A DNA stretch of 64,000 nt from Hyperoodon ampullatus (taxonomy: Eukaryota; Chordata; Mammalia; Artiodactyla; Ziphiidae), in NCBI GenBank assembly GCA_949752795.1, contig OX457056.1, positions 179,142,428-179,206,427 of the forward strand, given 5' to 3'. Under the pieces are notes generated by a model, which was given only the letters and a program-made list of their open reading frames with translations, made no database searches and was not told where the DNA came from. Positions 45,501-56,739 of the stretch are shown one piece after another (position 1 is the stretch's first letter; every line of letters begins with the position of its first letter). The position numbers and the translations under genes are program-made.

Positions 45501-46422
45501 CTAAATGTAAGATCGGGCACTATAAAACTCTTAGAGGAAAACATAGGGAGAACACTCTTTGACATAAATCACAGCAAGATCTTTTTTGATTCACCTCCTA
45601 GAGTAATAGAAATAAAAACAAAAATAAACAAATTAGACCTAATGAAAGTTAAAAGCTTTTGCACAGCAAAAGAAACTATAAACAAGATGAAAAGACAACC
45701 CTCAGAATGGGAGAAAATATTTGCAAACAAATCAACGGACAAAGGATTAATCTCCAAAATATATAAACACCTCATGCAGCTCAACATTACAGAAACAAAC
45801 AACCCAATCCAAAAATGGGCAGAAGACCTAAACAGACATTTCTCCAAAGAAGACATACAGATGGCCAAGAAGCACATGAAAAGCTGCTCAACATCAATAA
45901 TTATTAGAGAAATGCAAATCAAAACTGCAGTGAGGTATCACTTCACACCAGTTAGAATGGGCATCATCAGAAAATCTACAAACAACAAATGCTGGAGAGG
46001 GTATGGAGAAAAGGCAACCCTCTTGCACTGTTGATGGGAATGTAAATTGATACAGCCAGTATGGAACATTATGGAGGTTCCTTAAAGAACTACCAGTAGA
46101 ATTACCATATGACCCAGCAATCCCACTACTGGGCATATACCCAGAGAAAACCATAATTCAAAAAGACACATGCACCCCAATGTTCACTGCAGCACTATTT
46201 ACAATAGCCAGGTCATGGAAGCAACCTAAATGCCCATCGACAGACGAATGGATAAAGAAGATGTGGTACATATATACAATGGAATATTACTCAGCCATAA
46301 AAATGAACGAAATTGGGTCATTTGTAGAGCCATGGATGGATCTAGAGACTGTCATACAGAGTGAAGGAAGTCAGAAAAAGAAAAACAAACATCATACATT
46401 AACACATATATGTGGAACCTAG
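42577..46422 (+). pseudogene. L1-E ORF2 remnant
   Basis: The start is at 42577. A stop lies early ('caaaaataagaccc', near 42670). The endonuclease is open at 42739-43350 and keeps GDFNTS and the S-D-H motif (43255-43263). A 48 bp in-frame tandem duplication lies in the linker (43616-43711). The RT is open at 44211-44903 with [12 protein letters not shown] and FADDM. The C-terminal region is open at 45147-46034, ending at the Cys-rich part, and 46180-46422 gives the last codons. A two-base loss occurs near 43990, at the same site as in L1-C. Confidence 0.92.
43616..43711 (+). repeat. 48 bp direct tandem duplication in L1-E
   Basis: The unit at 43616-43663 is repeated at 43664-43711 with one mismatch (CAATAAA against CCATAAA). 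The unit is 16 codons long and ends in AGCTGGTTCT. Other L1 copies here have a single unit. As the unit length is a multiple of three, the duplication does not shift the frame, but the first unit ends in a TAA across the junction. Confidence 0.95.
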
Positions 46423-46834
46423 AAAATGATACAGATGAACCAGTTTGCAGAGCAGAAATTGAGACACAGAAGTAGAGAAAAAACGAATGGACACCAAGAG
46501 GGGAAAGCGGTGGGCGGTGGGTGTGGTGGTATGATGAATTGGGAGATTGGGATTGACATGTATACACTGATGTGTATAAAATGGATGACTAATAAAAGTA
46601 ATAAATAAATAAATAATAAAGCAAAAAAAAAAAAACTGACTTTGCTCTAGGCAACACAGTTAAGATATTGCAGAACTGGGATGCAAATGCCATGTCATCT
46701 GGTGCCATATCCAGTGTGCTTTGCTCCCTATGTATTATATATCCTTCATATGGTCAATTAAATTTACTAAGCTCAAATACATAATATAGTTCAATTAGAC
46801 CCAAGATACCATTAACAGAAAAAAAAATTAGGAA

Positions 46835-47660
46835 TATTCAAATTATGACCACAATGAGACACTGCTACTACACAGTCACTAAAAATGCTGAACTGAAAAA
46901 GAATCACAATACCACATGTTGTTGATATCTGGAGTAACTGACACTCTCATATGCTGCTAATGGAAATACAAGTTGAGAAGTTCTTATAAAGTTAAATATG
47001 CACTTATAATAGTGGACTCAGGAATTCTACTTCCAGGTATTTATCCAAAATGAAAGAAAACTTGTGTCCACACAAAAGCTTGCAGGCAAAAGTTTATAGA
47101 AGGTTTATCAAAAATAACCCCAAGCTGGGGACTTCCCTGGTAGTGCAGTGGTTAAGAATCTGCCTGCCAATGCAGGGGACAGGGGTTCGATCCCTGGTCC
47201 AGGAAGATCCCACATGCTGCAGAGCAACTAAGCCTGTGCACCACAACTACTGAGCCTGTGCTCTAGAGCCTGTGAGCCACAGCTACTGAAGCCCGTGAGC
47301 CATAACTACTGAAGCCTGTGAGCCTAGAGCCCATGCTCTGCAACAAGAGAAGCCACCGCAAAGAGAAGCCCATGCACCACAACGAAGTGTAGCCCCTGCT
47401 TGCCTCAACTAGAGAAAAGCCTGTGCACAGCAACGAAGACCCAATGCAGCCAAAATAATTAATTAATTAATTAATTTTTAAAAAACCCCAAACTGGAAAT
47501 AACTCAAATTTCCATTCAAGTGGTAGGTGCATAAACACATTGTGGCATATCCATATAATAAAAAGGAATGGACTAATGACTTGCAATCACATGAATATCT
47601 CTCAAAAGCATTATTTTAAATGAAAGAAGCCAATATGAAGAAATAATTTAAAAGAAAATG
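46835..47660 (+). repeat. Ancient L1 3' part, split by a SINE
   Basis: The usual L1 ORF2 C-terminal order is seen: 'gacactctcatatgctgcta', 'aggaattctacttccaggta', 'actggaaataactcaaattt', 'ggcatatccatataataaaa', 'tgaaagaagccaatatgaag'. Long SINE copy 2 interrupts it at 47129-47484. Confidence 0.6.
47129..47484 (+). mobile_element. Long CHR-type tRNA-derived SINE, copy 2
   Basis: The head GGACTTCCCTGGTAGTGCAG and B-box-like GGGTTCGATCCC are well kept. The body carries the same tandem CACAACTACTGAAGCC-type units as copy 1. The tail is an (AATT)n run. The flanks ACCCCAAGCTGG (47117-47128) and ACCCCAAACTGG (47485-47496) form a duplication with one mismatch. Confidence 0.92.
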
Positions 47661-47789
47661 ATAAAAATTAATTTGTTGATATCAAACTCAGAAGAGAGAG
47701 AGAGAGAGTGTGTCACTGGAGGGGAAAAAAATGAAGATCTAGTTTCTGAAATGTCTTCCAATTTGGGTCACATGTAATAAAGAGTCTGA

Positions 47790-48145
47790 CTCCATTTTTG
47801 ATGTTTGATTGCTGATTGCTTTTAAGCATCACTCCTCCTTTTCTCTTTCTGCCTCACATCTGGGAAAGCAAATAAGAAAGCCCAGATGTAGCTTCAGTTT
47901 GAACCAGTGGGAAGTTCATACCATGCAGCTCTGGCTTACAGGCAGCAACACTCATCCTGGTCCTAATTCCTAACCACCATAAAAACCCTAAGCCAATCTC
48001 CTTTCTCTGCTCTCTCAGTCCATTATGGACCTGCTTGGGAAACCCACCTCGCTCTCGCCATAAATCTTCATTATGTGAGTAATAAATCTTTACATACTTT
48101 CTTGGTGTGTGTGTTTGGTGTTATCAGGTTTGACATTTGTACCAA
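47790..48145 (+). repeat. Probable solo LTR (ERV1-like)
   Basis: The arrangement is that of a retroviral LTR: a U3-like stretch, a TATA-like CATAAAAA (47979-47986), a CT-rich 'tctctgctctctcagtcca', 'acccacctcgctctcgcc', an AATAAA (48081-48086), and a T/G-rich 'ttggtgtgtgtgtttggtgt'. No internal retroviral genes lie next to it. Exact ends and target duplication are not resolved. Confidence 0.45.
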
Positions 48146-48247
48146 TTTTTTTGGTGGGTGGGGATTCCAGACCATTTCTGTGGGATTACCAAAACATGAC
48201 ATTACAAATTCACAAATTAAAAAGCTCTTTGAATTCCAAGCAGGTTT

Positions 48248-48249
<2 letters not shown>

Positions 48250-48289
<40 letters not shown>
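48250..48289 (+). repeat. (CA)n microsatellite
   Basis: About 20 perfect CA units, long enough to be length-variable. Confidence 0.97.
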
Positions 48290-48290
<1 letters not shown>

Positions 48291-48299
48291 CTAAGAACA

Positions 48300-49594
48300 T
48301 CAGTTAGCATGCTGAAACAAAAACAAAAAAGAGAGAGACAGACAGAAAGAGAAAATCTTAAAGGCAACAAGGGAAAAAACACAGCATTCAGAGGTATAAT
48401 GATTTGAATTATCACTGCCTTCTTATCAAAAACTACAGAGTTCAGAAGACAGTGAAAACACATCTTCAAATTAATGAGAGAAAAATAATCTCAATCCAGA
48501 ATTCTGTATCCTTAATTCTATATATCTTTAAGAGAGAGTGAAAAATAAATACATTTTTGGATAAAGGAAAATTAAGAAAATCCTTTGTCCCCAAACTATA
48601 AGAAATGCCACAACTTGGAGGAGGGTGCTATCAGCATTTTGTGTTTAGAACACAAGGATGCACCTAAGCATTCTACAATGCACAAGACAGCCCAAAGCAA
48701 TGAAAAATTATCCAGTCCAAAATGTCAAGAGTGGAAAAGCTGAATATCACTAAGTTAAAATATTTGTGACAATGTAGTTCTGACATAAGAATTGACAAGT
48801 AGATCAATGAAATAGACCAAAGGCACCCAGTTAAGTTAGGTCATAGATCTAAATGTAAAAGTTCACACTGAGTATATTTTCATGGAAAACACAAGAGAAT
48901 CTACTTGTGATATATGAGTATCCTTAGGTTACAGAAAGTAATAACACCTAATGAAATTGATAAATTTGACTTCATTGTTATTTTAAAAAACACTGCTCAT
49001 CAACACTAAAACACTGTTTAGTTTATAGGGAAGCCCAGTCTGGAGGGAAATTAAACAGCACACTTCTAAATATCCTATTGATCAAACAAAACAAAAGAGA
49101 ACAATCGGTAAATATATTTAACTGAATGATAATGAAAATACAACATGTTTGGATCAGTGAGATACAGCTAAAGCAGTGCTTAAAGGGACATTTATGGCTT
49201 TAAACACCTGTATTAGAAAGAAGGAAGGTCTCAAATTATTGACCTAAACTTCAGCCTTATGAAACTAGAGAAATAGGCAAAAAATAAATACAAAGAAAGC
49301 AGAAGAAAGGAAATAATATATTATATGGAAAATCAATGAAATAAAATACAGAAAAGCAAAGAAGAATATCCGTAAAGCCAAAAGTTCTTTCTTTGAAAAT
49401 ATAAATAAAATGGATAAGCCTTTACCTAAATGGCCAAACTAAAAGGAGAGAGGAGACAAATTATCAAAAATCAGGACTAAAAGAAAAACTAACACCACCA
49501 ATCAAACTTTTAAAGTTTTTTAAAGGGAACATTATAAATTACCATATCAACAAATTAGACAACTTAGATGAAATAAAAATTGACATAAATTATC
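48300..49594 (+). repeat. Ancient L1 mosaic
   Basis: Diverged sense L1 pieces: ORF1 end ('aatcttaaaggcaacaaggg', 'aatccagaattctgtatcct'), ORF2 C-terminal ('gatcaatgaaatagaccaaa') and ORF2 linker ('taaagggacatttatggctt', 'ccaaaagttctttctttgaa'). The order is not that of one continuous element, so several copies or deletions are present. Confidence 0.5.
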
Positions 49595-49609
49595 AAAACT
49601 GACTCAAGG

Positions 49610-49820
49610 CACCTAGACCGCATGCTCCGCAACCAGAGAAGCCACGGCAATGAGAAGCCCGCGCACCGCAACGAGGAGTAGCCCCCGCTCGCCGCAACTA
49701 GAGAAAAGCCCACGTGCAGCAACAAAGACCCAGTGCAGCCAAAAATTAATTAATTAATGCCTATTAATTAAATTTTTTTAAAAAAGAATCTAACAGAGCA
49801 GAAACCAAAAAATTTTTTAA
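49610..49820 (+). mobile_element. Long CHR-type SINE, 5'-truncated copy 3
   Basis: Only the 3' half of the long SINE is present, from 'gcatgctccgcaaccagaga' to 'agacccagtgcagccaaaaa', then an AATT-rich tail. A perfect 15 bp duplication, AAAACTGACTCAAGG, lies at 49595-49609 and 49821-49835. The truncation therefore happened at insertion and the tRNA promoter was never carried along. Confidence 0.92.
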
Positions 49821-49835
49821 AAAACTGACTCAAGG

Positions 49836-50220
49836 AGAAACAGATGAGGGAGATCATTGGTTCATATATAAAAAACAAGTGTATTTATATATTAACAATG
49901 GACAATTTGAATTTTAAATTTTAAAAAAATCCTATTTACAGCTGCATTATAAAGAATAAAAATCCATAGGAAAAAATGAACAATTTCTTGTACACTGAAA
50001 ACTATAAACATTGCTGATAGAATTTAAAGGAGAGCTAAATAATTGTGAATATGGTGATTCTACCCAAATCAATCTATGGATTCAATATAGTCCCCAAAAT
50101 TGCCAAAGCAGTTTAGAAAAAAATAAATCTTGGATGCATAAAATAGATTCTACTAAAATGGCCTAAATTGATACTGAATTTGTTCACACAAACACACTTT
50201 TGTAACAAAGAGGCATACAA
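49836..50220 (+). repeat. Ancient L1, RT-thumb region
   Basis: 'cttgtacactgaaaactata', 'aacattgctgatagaattta', 'aatatggtgattctacccaa', 'caatctatggattcaatata' follow old L1 ORF2 in order. It continues the host of the truncated SINE. Confidence 0.55.
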
Positions 50221-50249
50221 AAGAAAACAAATTCATGTCCAAACCGTGT

Positions 50250-50670
50250 GGTTGAATAGGTGTTTGTTGAGAATCTAGTATGTGTCAGTTATCCTTCTAG
50301 GTGCTAGAGTTACAGCAGTGAACCAAACAGACAAGATCCTCAGAGCAAAGAGATGAAAGATAAACAACAGCTACGTCAGATTGTGATAAGAACAATGTAG
50401 AAAACTGAAGCGGAGCAAGAGAGATGGGATATTATTTAAATAGGATTGTCTGTGAAAGTCTCACTTATAAAGAGATATGTGAGAACAGAATTGAACAAAA
50501 TGAGAAAAGGAGCCATTGAAATATGTGTGTGTGGAAGAGAAGTATTCCAGGCAGAGGCAGTAGATGAAAATTCCCAGTGGTGACAGTCTGCTTCCAGTGG
50601 ATGAAGAACAGGAAGAGATCCCAGCCGCTCAAGCCGAGCAAGCAAGGAAACGGGTAGATAGGACATGAAG
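50250..50670 (-). repeat. L2 LINE, antisense 3' end
   Basis: 'gtgtttgttgagaatctagt', 'cttctaggtgctagagttac', 'agcagtgaaccaaacagaca', 'gtattccaggcagaggcagt' match antisense L2 in order. Confidence 0.65.
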
Positions 50671-51505
50671 AGGGCATAATATACTTCCTAAAGTGTGGTT
50701 CAATCAACCTCTGAGAATGAGTTTCAGAGAACATAAAAAGTAACCTGGACACAATATTTAATTCAGATAATCTAAATTCAATGACTTTCAAAGCTGAAAC
50801 CTATGAATTTCCATTGTGTTTGGCTTTATGAGAGTTAGGTTACTGGATAGGCGATCCTCACCTTGGATTTTATCAGAGAACTCAGGAGTGTCCAGGCACT
50901 GCTCGTAAGAAAGGAACATCCTGGTCAAGAGTCCACAACTTCCTGGCCCCCTTGGAGTCTCTGACCAGTACGGGAGATGGTAAGATAAGCCCCCAAAGCT
51001 TGATGATACAGGCCATGAAGAATACCCAGACTTGTTTTATTGCTCCATTTTTTAAGTGGACTTTTTGCTTTACATGCAGTTAGCTTGCAGGGAGAAAATG
51101 CTTTAGGTATTTAACATAGCATTGTCCCCTTGGCAGTGCTGTTTCTCATTGTAAATAGTAATCCATTGGTATCTCTGTCTCTGTGAGTTTGGTTAATTGA
51201 GTGTGATTATATTCTAGTATTTTGTTGGAAATTGTTTACCCAGCATCTATTCCCCTCTCCTAATCATTCTGTTTTTATTCGTGTTCTCCTTTTCCGGACA
51301 CCTCATTCCGAGCCCTGCTCCAGGGGCTTGGGTCTAATTTGCTACTCACCATATATCTGCCCCTTGCATGGACTGTGTGGGAGAAGTATAGGAATGCAAG
51401 CCTAAAATAATACGCACATGTATTGCTGGCACATAGTAATTAGTTCAGAAACAAGCAAGGGACCCACTTCAGTACAATGAGACACAGGGGATGTATCTGG
51501 GAGGG
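50671..51505. other. Unassigned sequence
   Basis: Mixed composition with no recognised repeat or gene. Open frames are short. Confidence 0.5.
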
Positions 51506-51515
51506 GAGAGGAGTT

Positions 51516-51521
<6 letters not shown>

Positions 51522-51550
<29 letters not shown>

Positions 51551-51740
51551 AGTATGCGGGCCTCTCACTGTTGTGGCCTCTCCCATTGAGGAGCACAGGC
51601 TCCGGACGCGCAGGCTCAGCGGCCACGGCTCACGGGCCTAGCCGCTCCGCGGCATGTGGGATCTTCCCAAACCGGGGCACGAACCCGCATCCCCTGCATC
51701 GGCAGGCGGACTCTCAACCACTGCGCCACCAGGGAAGCCC
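51522..51740 (-). mobile_element. Cetacean tRNA-derived SINE copy 7
   Basis: Antisense full-length copy with a long T-run. A perfect 16 bp duplication, GAGAGGAGTTAGTTTT, lies at 51506-51521 and 51741-51756. Confidence 0.96.
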
Positions 51741-51774
51741 GAGAGGAGTTAGTTTTGAAAAGCTTCCTCAGTGG

Positions 51775-52035
51775 TAAAAAGAGTCATGAGAAATTGTTTC
51801 ATTCCTTAGCTGGGTGTTGTCATATGCAGAAGCGAGGCTTGGAATTGCGTTAGCAAGTTTCCCTCCAATATCAAGTGGACACCAAGAGGAAAGCAAATCC
51901 AAGAGAATGGAAGAGATATGAGCCACGGTTCTAATGAACAGAGCAGTTACCTGCCAATAAATCTGCTTCATGATATTAGCCAGTTTGAATTTTTTTTTTC
52001 TGTTTTCTGTTGCTGAAAGCATTCTAAAAGATACA
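51775..52035 (+). repeat. Possible old LTR-type repeat end
   Basis: 'gataaatctgcttcatgata...ctgttttctgttgctgaaag' and 'cattctaaaagatacag' resemble the end of an old LTR-type family also suggested at 63340-63790. The family is uncertain. Confidence 0.3.
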
Positions 52036-52189
52036 GGCTCTGATAAAATCAAGTTTCTAGAATTGCAGAAGTTGAGTGCTTCACGCTAGAACATAGTGAC
52101 TCTACCATGTGATTTTTCCCTTGTGCAATTTTCTATGGTTGCCTCCCAACATGCCTAAATTAGCAAAACAAGGTTCAAGTGATAAAAAA

Positions 52190-52620
52190 AAGTTTAAAGT
52201 CAATTCTGACAAGACTATGGGGAACCAGGCACAGTTGTACATTGCTTTGGGCACAGCAAATTGGTTCCATCTTTCTAAGGAGAAATCTGTTGCTATGTAA
52301 TAAGACTTCTAAAATCGTTCAGAGTTTTGACCCAGAAATTCTACTTCTGTGTTTATATCCCAAAGAAATTATCCTGGATACAATAAACAAAAATTTATAT
52401 ACTCATAGAAATACAATTGAAAATAGAAAAAAAAACTGGTAAATAATCCAATTACCAAGCAAATGGAGAGCTTGATAAATCTCAACATGAAGAAACACTA
52501 TGTTGCCTTTCCAAATAAGAAATATTAGGACTATCTCCAACCTGGAATGAATATGAAATAAAGTGGAATGAAAATAGTAGAAGACAAAAGGATAAGAACA
52601 TATTATTTTCTAGGACATTA
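52190..52620 (+). repeat. Ancient L1 or HAL1 3' part
   Basis: 'gacccagaaattctacttct', 'atcccaaagaaattatcctg', 'aaaaaaaaactggtaaataa', 'ccaagcaaatggagagcttg' follow the C-terminal region of old L1/HAL1. Confidence 0.5.
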
Positions 52621-52685
52621 GCCCTCCTCCTATGCTCATAAACTATCAGATCAAATCATCTTCAGATGTGGGGAAGTTACTCTGC

Positions 52686-52688
<3 letters not shown>

Positions 52689-52722
<34 letters not shown>

Positions 52723-52731
52723 ACACACTCA
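52689..52731 (+). repeat. (CA)n microsatellite
   Basis: About 20 CA units with one interruption (CATACACA). Confidence 0.95.
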
Positions 52732-52849
52732 CAGTAGAGTGTGGAGCACAGCAGATCAGCAAAAAAACACCTGAATGAATAAGGTATTCACTGGTCATGC
52801 GTTTGGTGGACATAAGCATGGCAATGGCTAGCATGTAACTGGGTGAATG

Positions 52850-53570
52850 TGGTGGGGTTCCTTTGGATTGGGGGTCAAGGGAACAACTTGTCTGAGGAAG
52901 ATATATTTAAGCTGAGATTTGAAGAATGAAAGAAGCCTTTAAAAGAGCTAGGAGAAGAGATTGTATGTAGGGCCATCAACAAACGTGATGGCCTGAGCTG
53001 AGGAAGGTTTATCATGTTCCAGGAACAGAAAAAGGACCAGTGTTGCAGCAGCATGTACTGCTCCAGGATGAGACTGACACATGATGACCTTCAACATGAG
53101 GTCAGGGGACATATCATGCAAGGCCTTCCCTGCCAAGGTAAAGAACTGGATTTATATTGAGTGTAATGGAAACCACTAAATGGTTCTGAGCAGGGAAGGG
53201 GAATGATCAGATTCTTTTTTTTTTTTTTTTCTGGGTTGCACCACGCAGCTTGTGGGATCTTTGTTTCCTGACCAGGGATTACTGAACGCTGACCATGACA
53301 ATGAAAGCACCAAGTCCTAACTACTGGACCGCCAGGGAACTCCCAGATTCATTTTCTAAAGGGATCAATCACTCTCATTGCTGTGAAGGGTGTGTGTTAT
53401 GGGGGCTCATGTATGAAAGCAAGGAGATGGTGAGGAGGCCATGGTCCCAGTGAAACATGGTGGTTTAGACCAGAGTAGTAGCAATGATGCCTAGAGCAGC
53501 AGAGGTATGTTTTGGAGGTAGTATCAATAAGACGTATGAATGGATTCAAGATGGGACGGAGCACAGGAGA
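52850..53570 (-). repeat. L2 LINE, antisense, split by a SINE
   Basis: Antisense L2 in order: 'aagctgagatttgaagaatg', 'atcatgcaaggccttccctg', 'gatttatattgagtgtaatg', 'aatggttctgagcaggg' and, after the SINE, 'caatcactctcattgctgtg', 'gtggtttagaccagagtagt'. A 53215-53342 SINE interrupts it. Confidence 0.65.
53215..53342 (-). mobile_element. Older tRNA-derived SINE in L2
   Basis: A T-run, then 'ttgtgggatctttgtttcct', 'gaccagggatta', and the reversed head 'ggaccgccagggaactccc'. It has the same tRNA-derived head as the young SINEs but with many changes and a shorter body. The flanks share CAGATTC. It is an older member of the cetartiodactyl tRNA-Glu SINE group. Confidence 0.8.
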
Positions 53571-53920
53571 TTCACCCAGGCCAGATCCTAGGAATGTGGA
53601 CTGGACTTCCTGCTACTTCACGACAGGTGCGGAGCATGGAGTCTAGGGCACGTTCCTAGTGAGTGATCCCACGTGATCTTCACATGGATAGGATGAGAAG
53701 CATAAACCAAGATGTCAAGCTAACTGAGTCTGGAATTGGGGAGTCAAAGCCTGGATGAACAGGAAAATCATGGAGCCTTTGAGCCATGAGTAAGGACCTG
53801 CAGTCACTTTGTCTGTGGTTCCTGCTGCAGTGAGCAGAGACACAGGTTGAGGAAAGTTGTTTGTCCTTGGATTGAGGTCCTTGCTTCTGACTGCAACTCC
53901 TACCTTTGTGCTGAAAACTT
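53571..53920. other. Unassigned sequence
   Basis: No recognised repeat or gene; perhaps further L2 debris. Confidence 0.4.
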
Positions 53921-53924
53921 CCAA

Positions 53925-54415
53925 ATCTACACCTCTAGCCCAGATCTCTCTGAAGACCTGGATTAGACAACATTCTCCTGGACGTCTTTTATCTGGCTGC
54001 CCTACTGGCATCTGATAATCCACATGTACCAAAGAGAATTAGCATCTTCTCTTATCTTACCCCCCACTATTCCTCCTGTGGACCCCACTTCATTTAACAG
54101 GGTTGTCTTGCACTGTTAGATTTGTTTGTTTGTTTGTTTGTTTCAAAGAATACTCATGTCTGATGAGCTTGTCAGTTAAGGCCATTGCTTATCTCTCTGT
54201 GAAGTCCTCCCTGATCTCAGGGAAGTAGTAGTCATTCTTTCCCATTTCCCATCATGAAAATTTATGTCTCTTTGTTACCCCACCACCACATTTTAATAGC
54301 TATCTGTAGACTATCTCTACCAGCATCATTCATCTCTGTAGCCCCAGAACCTGATAAATGACTGAGATACATTAGATATTAGATGTTCAGCACCTATTTG
54401 GTGAATTAACAGGTG
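53925..54415 (+). repeat. L2 LINE fragments with a (TTTG)n run
   Basis: 'ttccaaatctacacctctag', 'cccagatctctctgaagacc' and later 'gtgaagtcctccctgatctc', 'tctgtagccccagaacctga' match L2 sense blocks. A (TTTG)n run of six units lies at about 54121-54144. Confidence 0.55.
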
Positions 54416-55975
54416 TAAGCAGATCTGTTCACTAGCAGACAAGGCCATGAGTCAGAAAAGAAACATCATGTTCGGAACATCACACTGGCAGAAATAGAGC
54501 ATTCTGGGAACTGAGCTGCCCAAGAAGGATTTGGAAGAGGCACTTACTGCAGACTCCTTATCATGTGCTATGTGGATCCATCCAGTGCACTTCTCAACCG
54601 GAGCAGTAGAACTACAGATGTGTGCATGTCCTGCCAAAGCCAGGGCCCTTTGTTACAGAACTAAATACACACCTGGCCCAGGAGTCAGAGAAGCAGAAGG
54701 AAGCTCCAGGGGAAGGTGAAGCAGTTGAAGGCCCAGCTGCAGCCTCACGCCCACAAGGTGAGTCGGCTGATCAGCAGCCATGTCTGTGAGCTTCAGGATG
54801 TCCGCTGCTTCCTTTCTGCCTCCACATCTAAGCATCTCCCTGTGGTTTACTCAGACCAAAAACACAGAGGAAAGGGGAAGTGTAGTTCAGCCTAGCCAAG
54901 CTGACACCTTGTTACAAAGCCACCACACCCAGAAAAGTTGATGCTGGAGTTAAAGAAGAGGATCTTAGAAGCTCTGAGTTTGCGTCACTCTTATCGGAGC
55001 TAGACTCCTGATGCATCTAAATGATGTTGGATTTCCTGAGACAATTCCACAGTTAACTCATCTCTCTTAATAAGAGGCAGTCGTATCCTGAGCCTCAGCT
55101 GTAACAGCCTCTATTGATCCTTTTAAACCAAGACACAGGCTCAAGGTGAAGTTGGACATAGCCCTTCCTCCTAAGATGGAAAATTGAAGGCCTGCCAGCC
55201 CTGGCTCAGAGAACAATCCAGTGCTCCAAAGACTGTAGAACAGGAATAGCAAGTCCAATCCTATCACTAGGTTTTGCTTTACTATATGCACACTGAGGAT
55301 TGCTTCATTGATTAATGATAGGTAGATGGATGGATGGATTCACGTCTAATTATTTGTATAGCACATAGTATCTACAATATAAAAACAAAATAATTGCTCA
55401 CACTTTCAACCATTCTAAGTTCAGAATTTCTCCTGAGTATCTTCACACAGAGACAACATGTGATAAAATCAACAGTCCTCAGCAACATTCTGACAGAACT
55501 CACAATAATACATTTCACAGAGCTATTCCTTATGGTGTCCTTCAACTTAATCAAATGGTACCACGCAAAAGCACAGTTTAATAAAGTGGTTTATAGGTGC
55601 CCAGTATGATGTACCTGAGCTGGAACAACATTTTAATATATTAAATGGTGTGTTACTGCTTTTCTTGATGGTATTTTTTATTCCCTGGCCCTCCCCAGTG
55701 AAACCTCAGAGAAAGGTTATTAGATCCTTTTAAAGCTTTAAAAACCCTAATCCTGCGAGGACACACGGCATCATAAGGAAAAAGAAAAAAAAAAAAAAAA
55801 GGCATGTGGGGGCAGAACATGGCTCCACCCTCAGCCACATGCTAGACAAAGTTCCCCAGAACACAGAGAGCAAAGAGGCCAAGAGGGACATGGCATGGAG
55901 CAGAGGTTGATAAAGTTGAGGTTGAGGTGACCAAACCTCAAGGGAATAAAGAAGCAGAAAAGGAAAAAGTTAATC
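54416..55975. other. Unassigned sequence
   Basis: Balanced composition. A short (GGAT)n run lies near 55328 and an A-run at 55784-55800. No gene or repeat can be named. Confidence 0.45.
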
Positions 55976-55979
55976 GGTC

Positions 55980-56365
55980 TGAACAGGCTAGGACATGCTA
56001 CAGTAACAAACAACCTCCAAACCGCAAATGCTTCAAACAGCAAAAGTTTATATCTATTTTTTATATATACCTGTCAAGGGTTATTTGGAGAACTCTGCTC
56101 ATTTCAGTTATTCAGAGACCCAGGCAGACCGAGCAGCTACCATCTTGAATGTGGCCAGCTGCTTGTCAGAGGAAGATAAATCACTGTTCTCAATCTGAAG
56201 ATTAAATACTCCAGCCAAGCTGATATATAGCCCACCTACTCAAAACTCACTGGCCAGAGGTGGCCATATGGCCCTGCCCAACCTCAAGGGTCCAGAGGTG
56301 CCATTCTATGTGTGCCTAGAAAGAGAAGTATCTGTGAGCAGCACTGATGACAAACCCAGGCATCA
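55980..56365 (+). repeat. Old LTR-type interspersed repeat, family not assigned
   Basis: The block order 'ggacatgctacagtaacaaa', 'gacccaggcagaccgagcag', 'actcactggccagaggtggc', 'catatggccctgcccaacct' and 'gagcagcactgatgac' is one I recognise from a mammalian-wide repeat, but I cannot give its name safely. Confidence 0.45.
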
Positions 56366-56739
56366 AGAAATGCCCTGGCCTCCATCTGAATGAGCAGCGT
56401 GAAAGCACATGCATTTCAAAAATTTATGGTATACCTATTCAGTAAGATACTGTACAGATTTTAAGTTAAGGTTTAGAATATTTAGTTATGGGAAAGGAAG
56501 ACCCTCTCCTCTCTCTGCCTCTATGAAACCACGCCTTCATACTGCCTTCCATCCTGACCCCACCAGCCTCTCCTTTCTCTGCCTCTTCATTGACTTTTCC
56601 TTCTCTTACCAACTGTAGAAATTCTTCCAGGGTCCCTGCTGATCTTTTGTATACATACCCTATACTCCAACACCAATGCCAAGGCTGGTTTGATAGCAAT
56701 ATTCTACCTTCATATCCCCAGTCTAGACCTCTCCTCTCC
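56366..56739. other. Unassigned sequence
   Basis: No recognised feature; a pyrimidine-rich stretch lies at 56500-56610. Confidence 0.4.

Larger units (their letters stand above)
41525..46635 (+). mobile_element. L1-E, LINE-1 of an older subfamily
   Basis: The copy has about 100 bp of 5' UTR, ORF1 (41625-42518), ORF2 (42577-46422), a 3' UTR and an A-tail at 46623-46635. The 3' UTR ('gatgaattgggagattggga', 'tgtataaaatggatgact') differs from both 3' UTR forms of L1-A to L1-D and resembles the common cetartiodactyl L1 end. Signals AATAAA precede the tail. The ORFs are broken by many substitutions. No clear duplication. Confidence 0.93.

Noticed and set aside
48075..48469. Frames with long Thr-His or Val-Cys repeats
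   Set aside because: They are translations of the CA microsatellite at 48250-48289.
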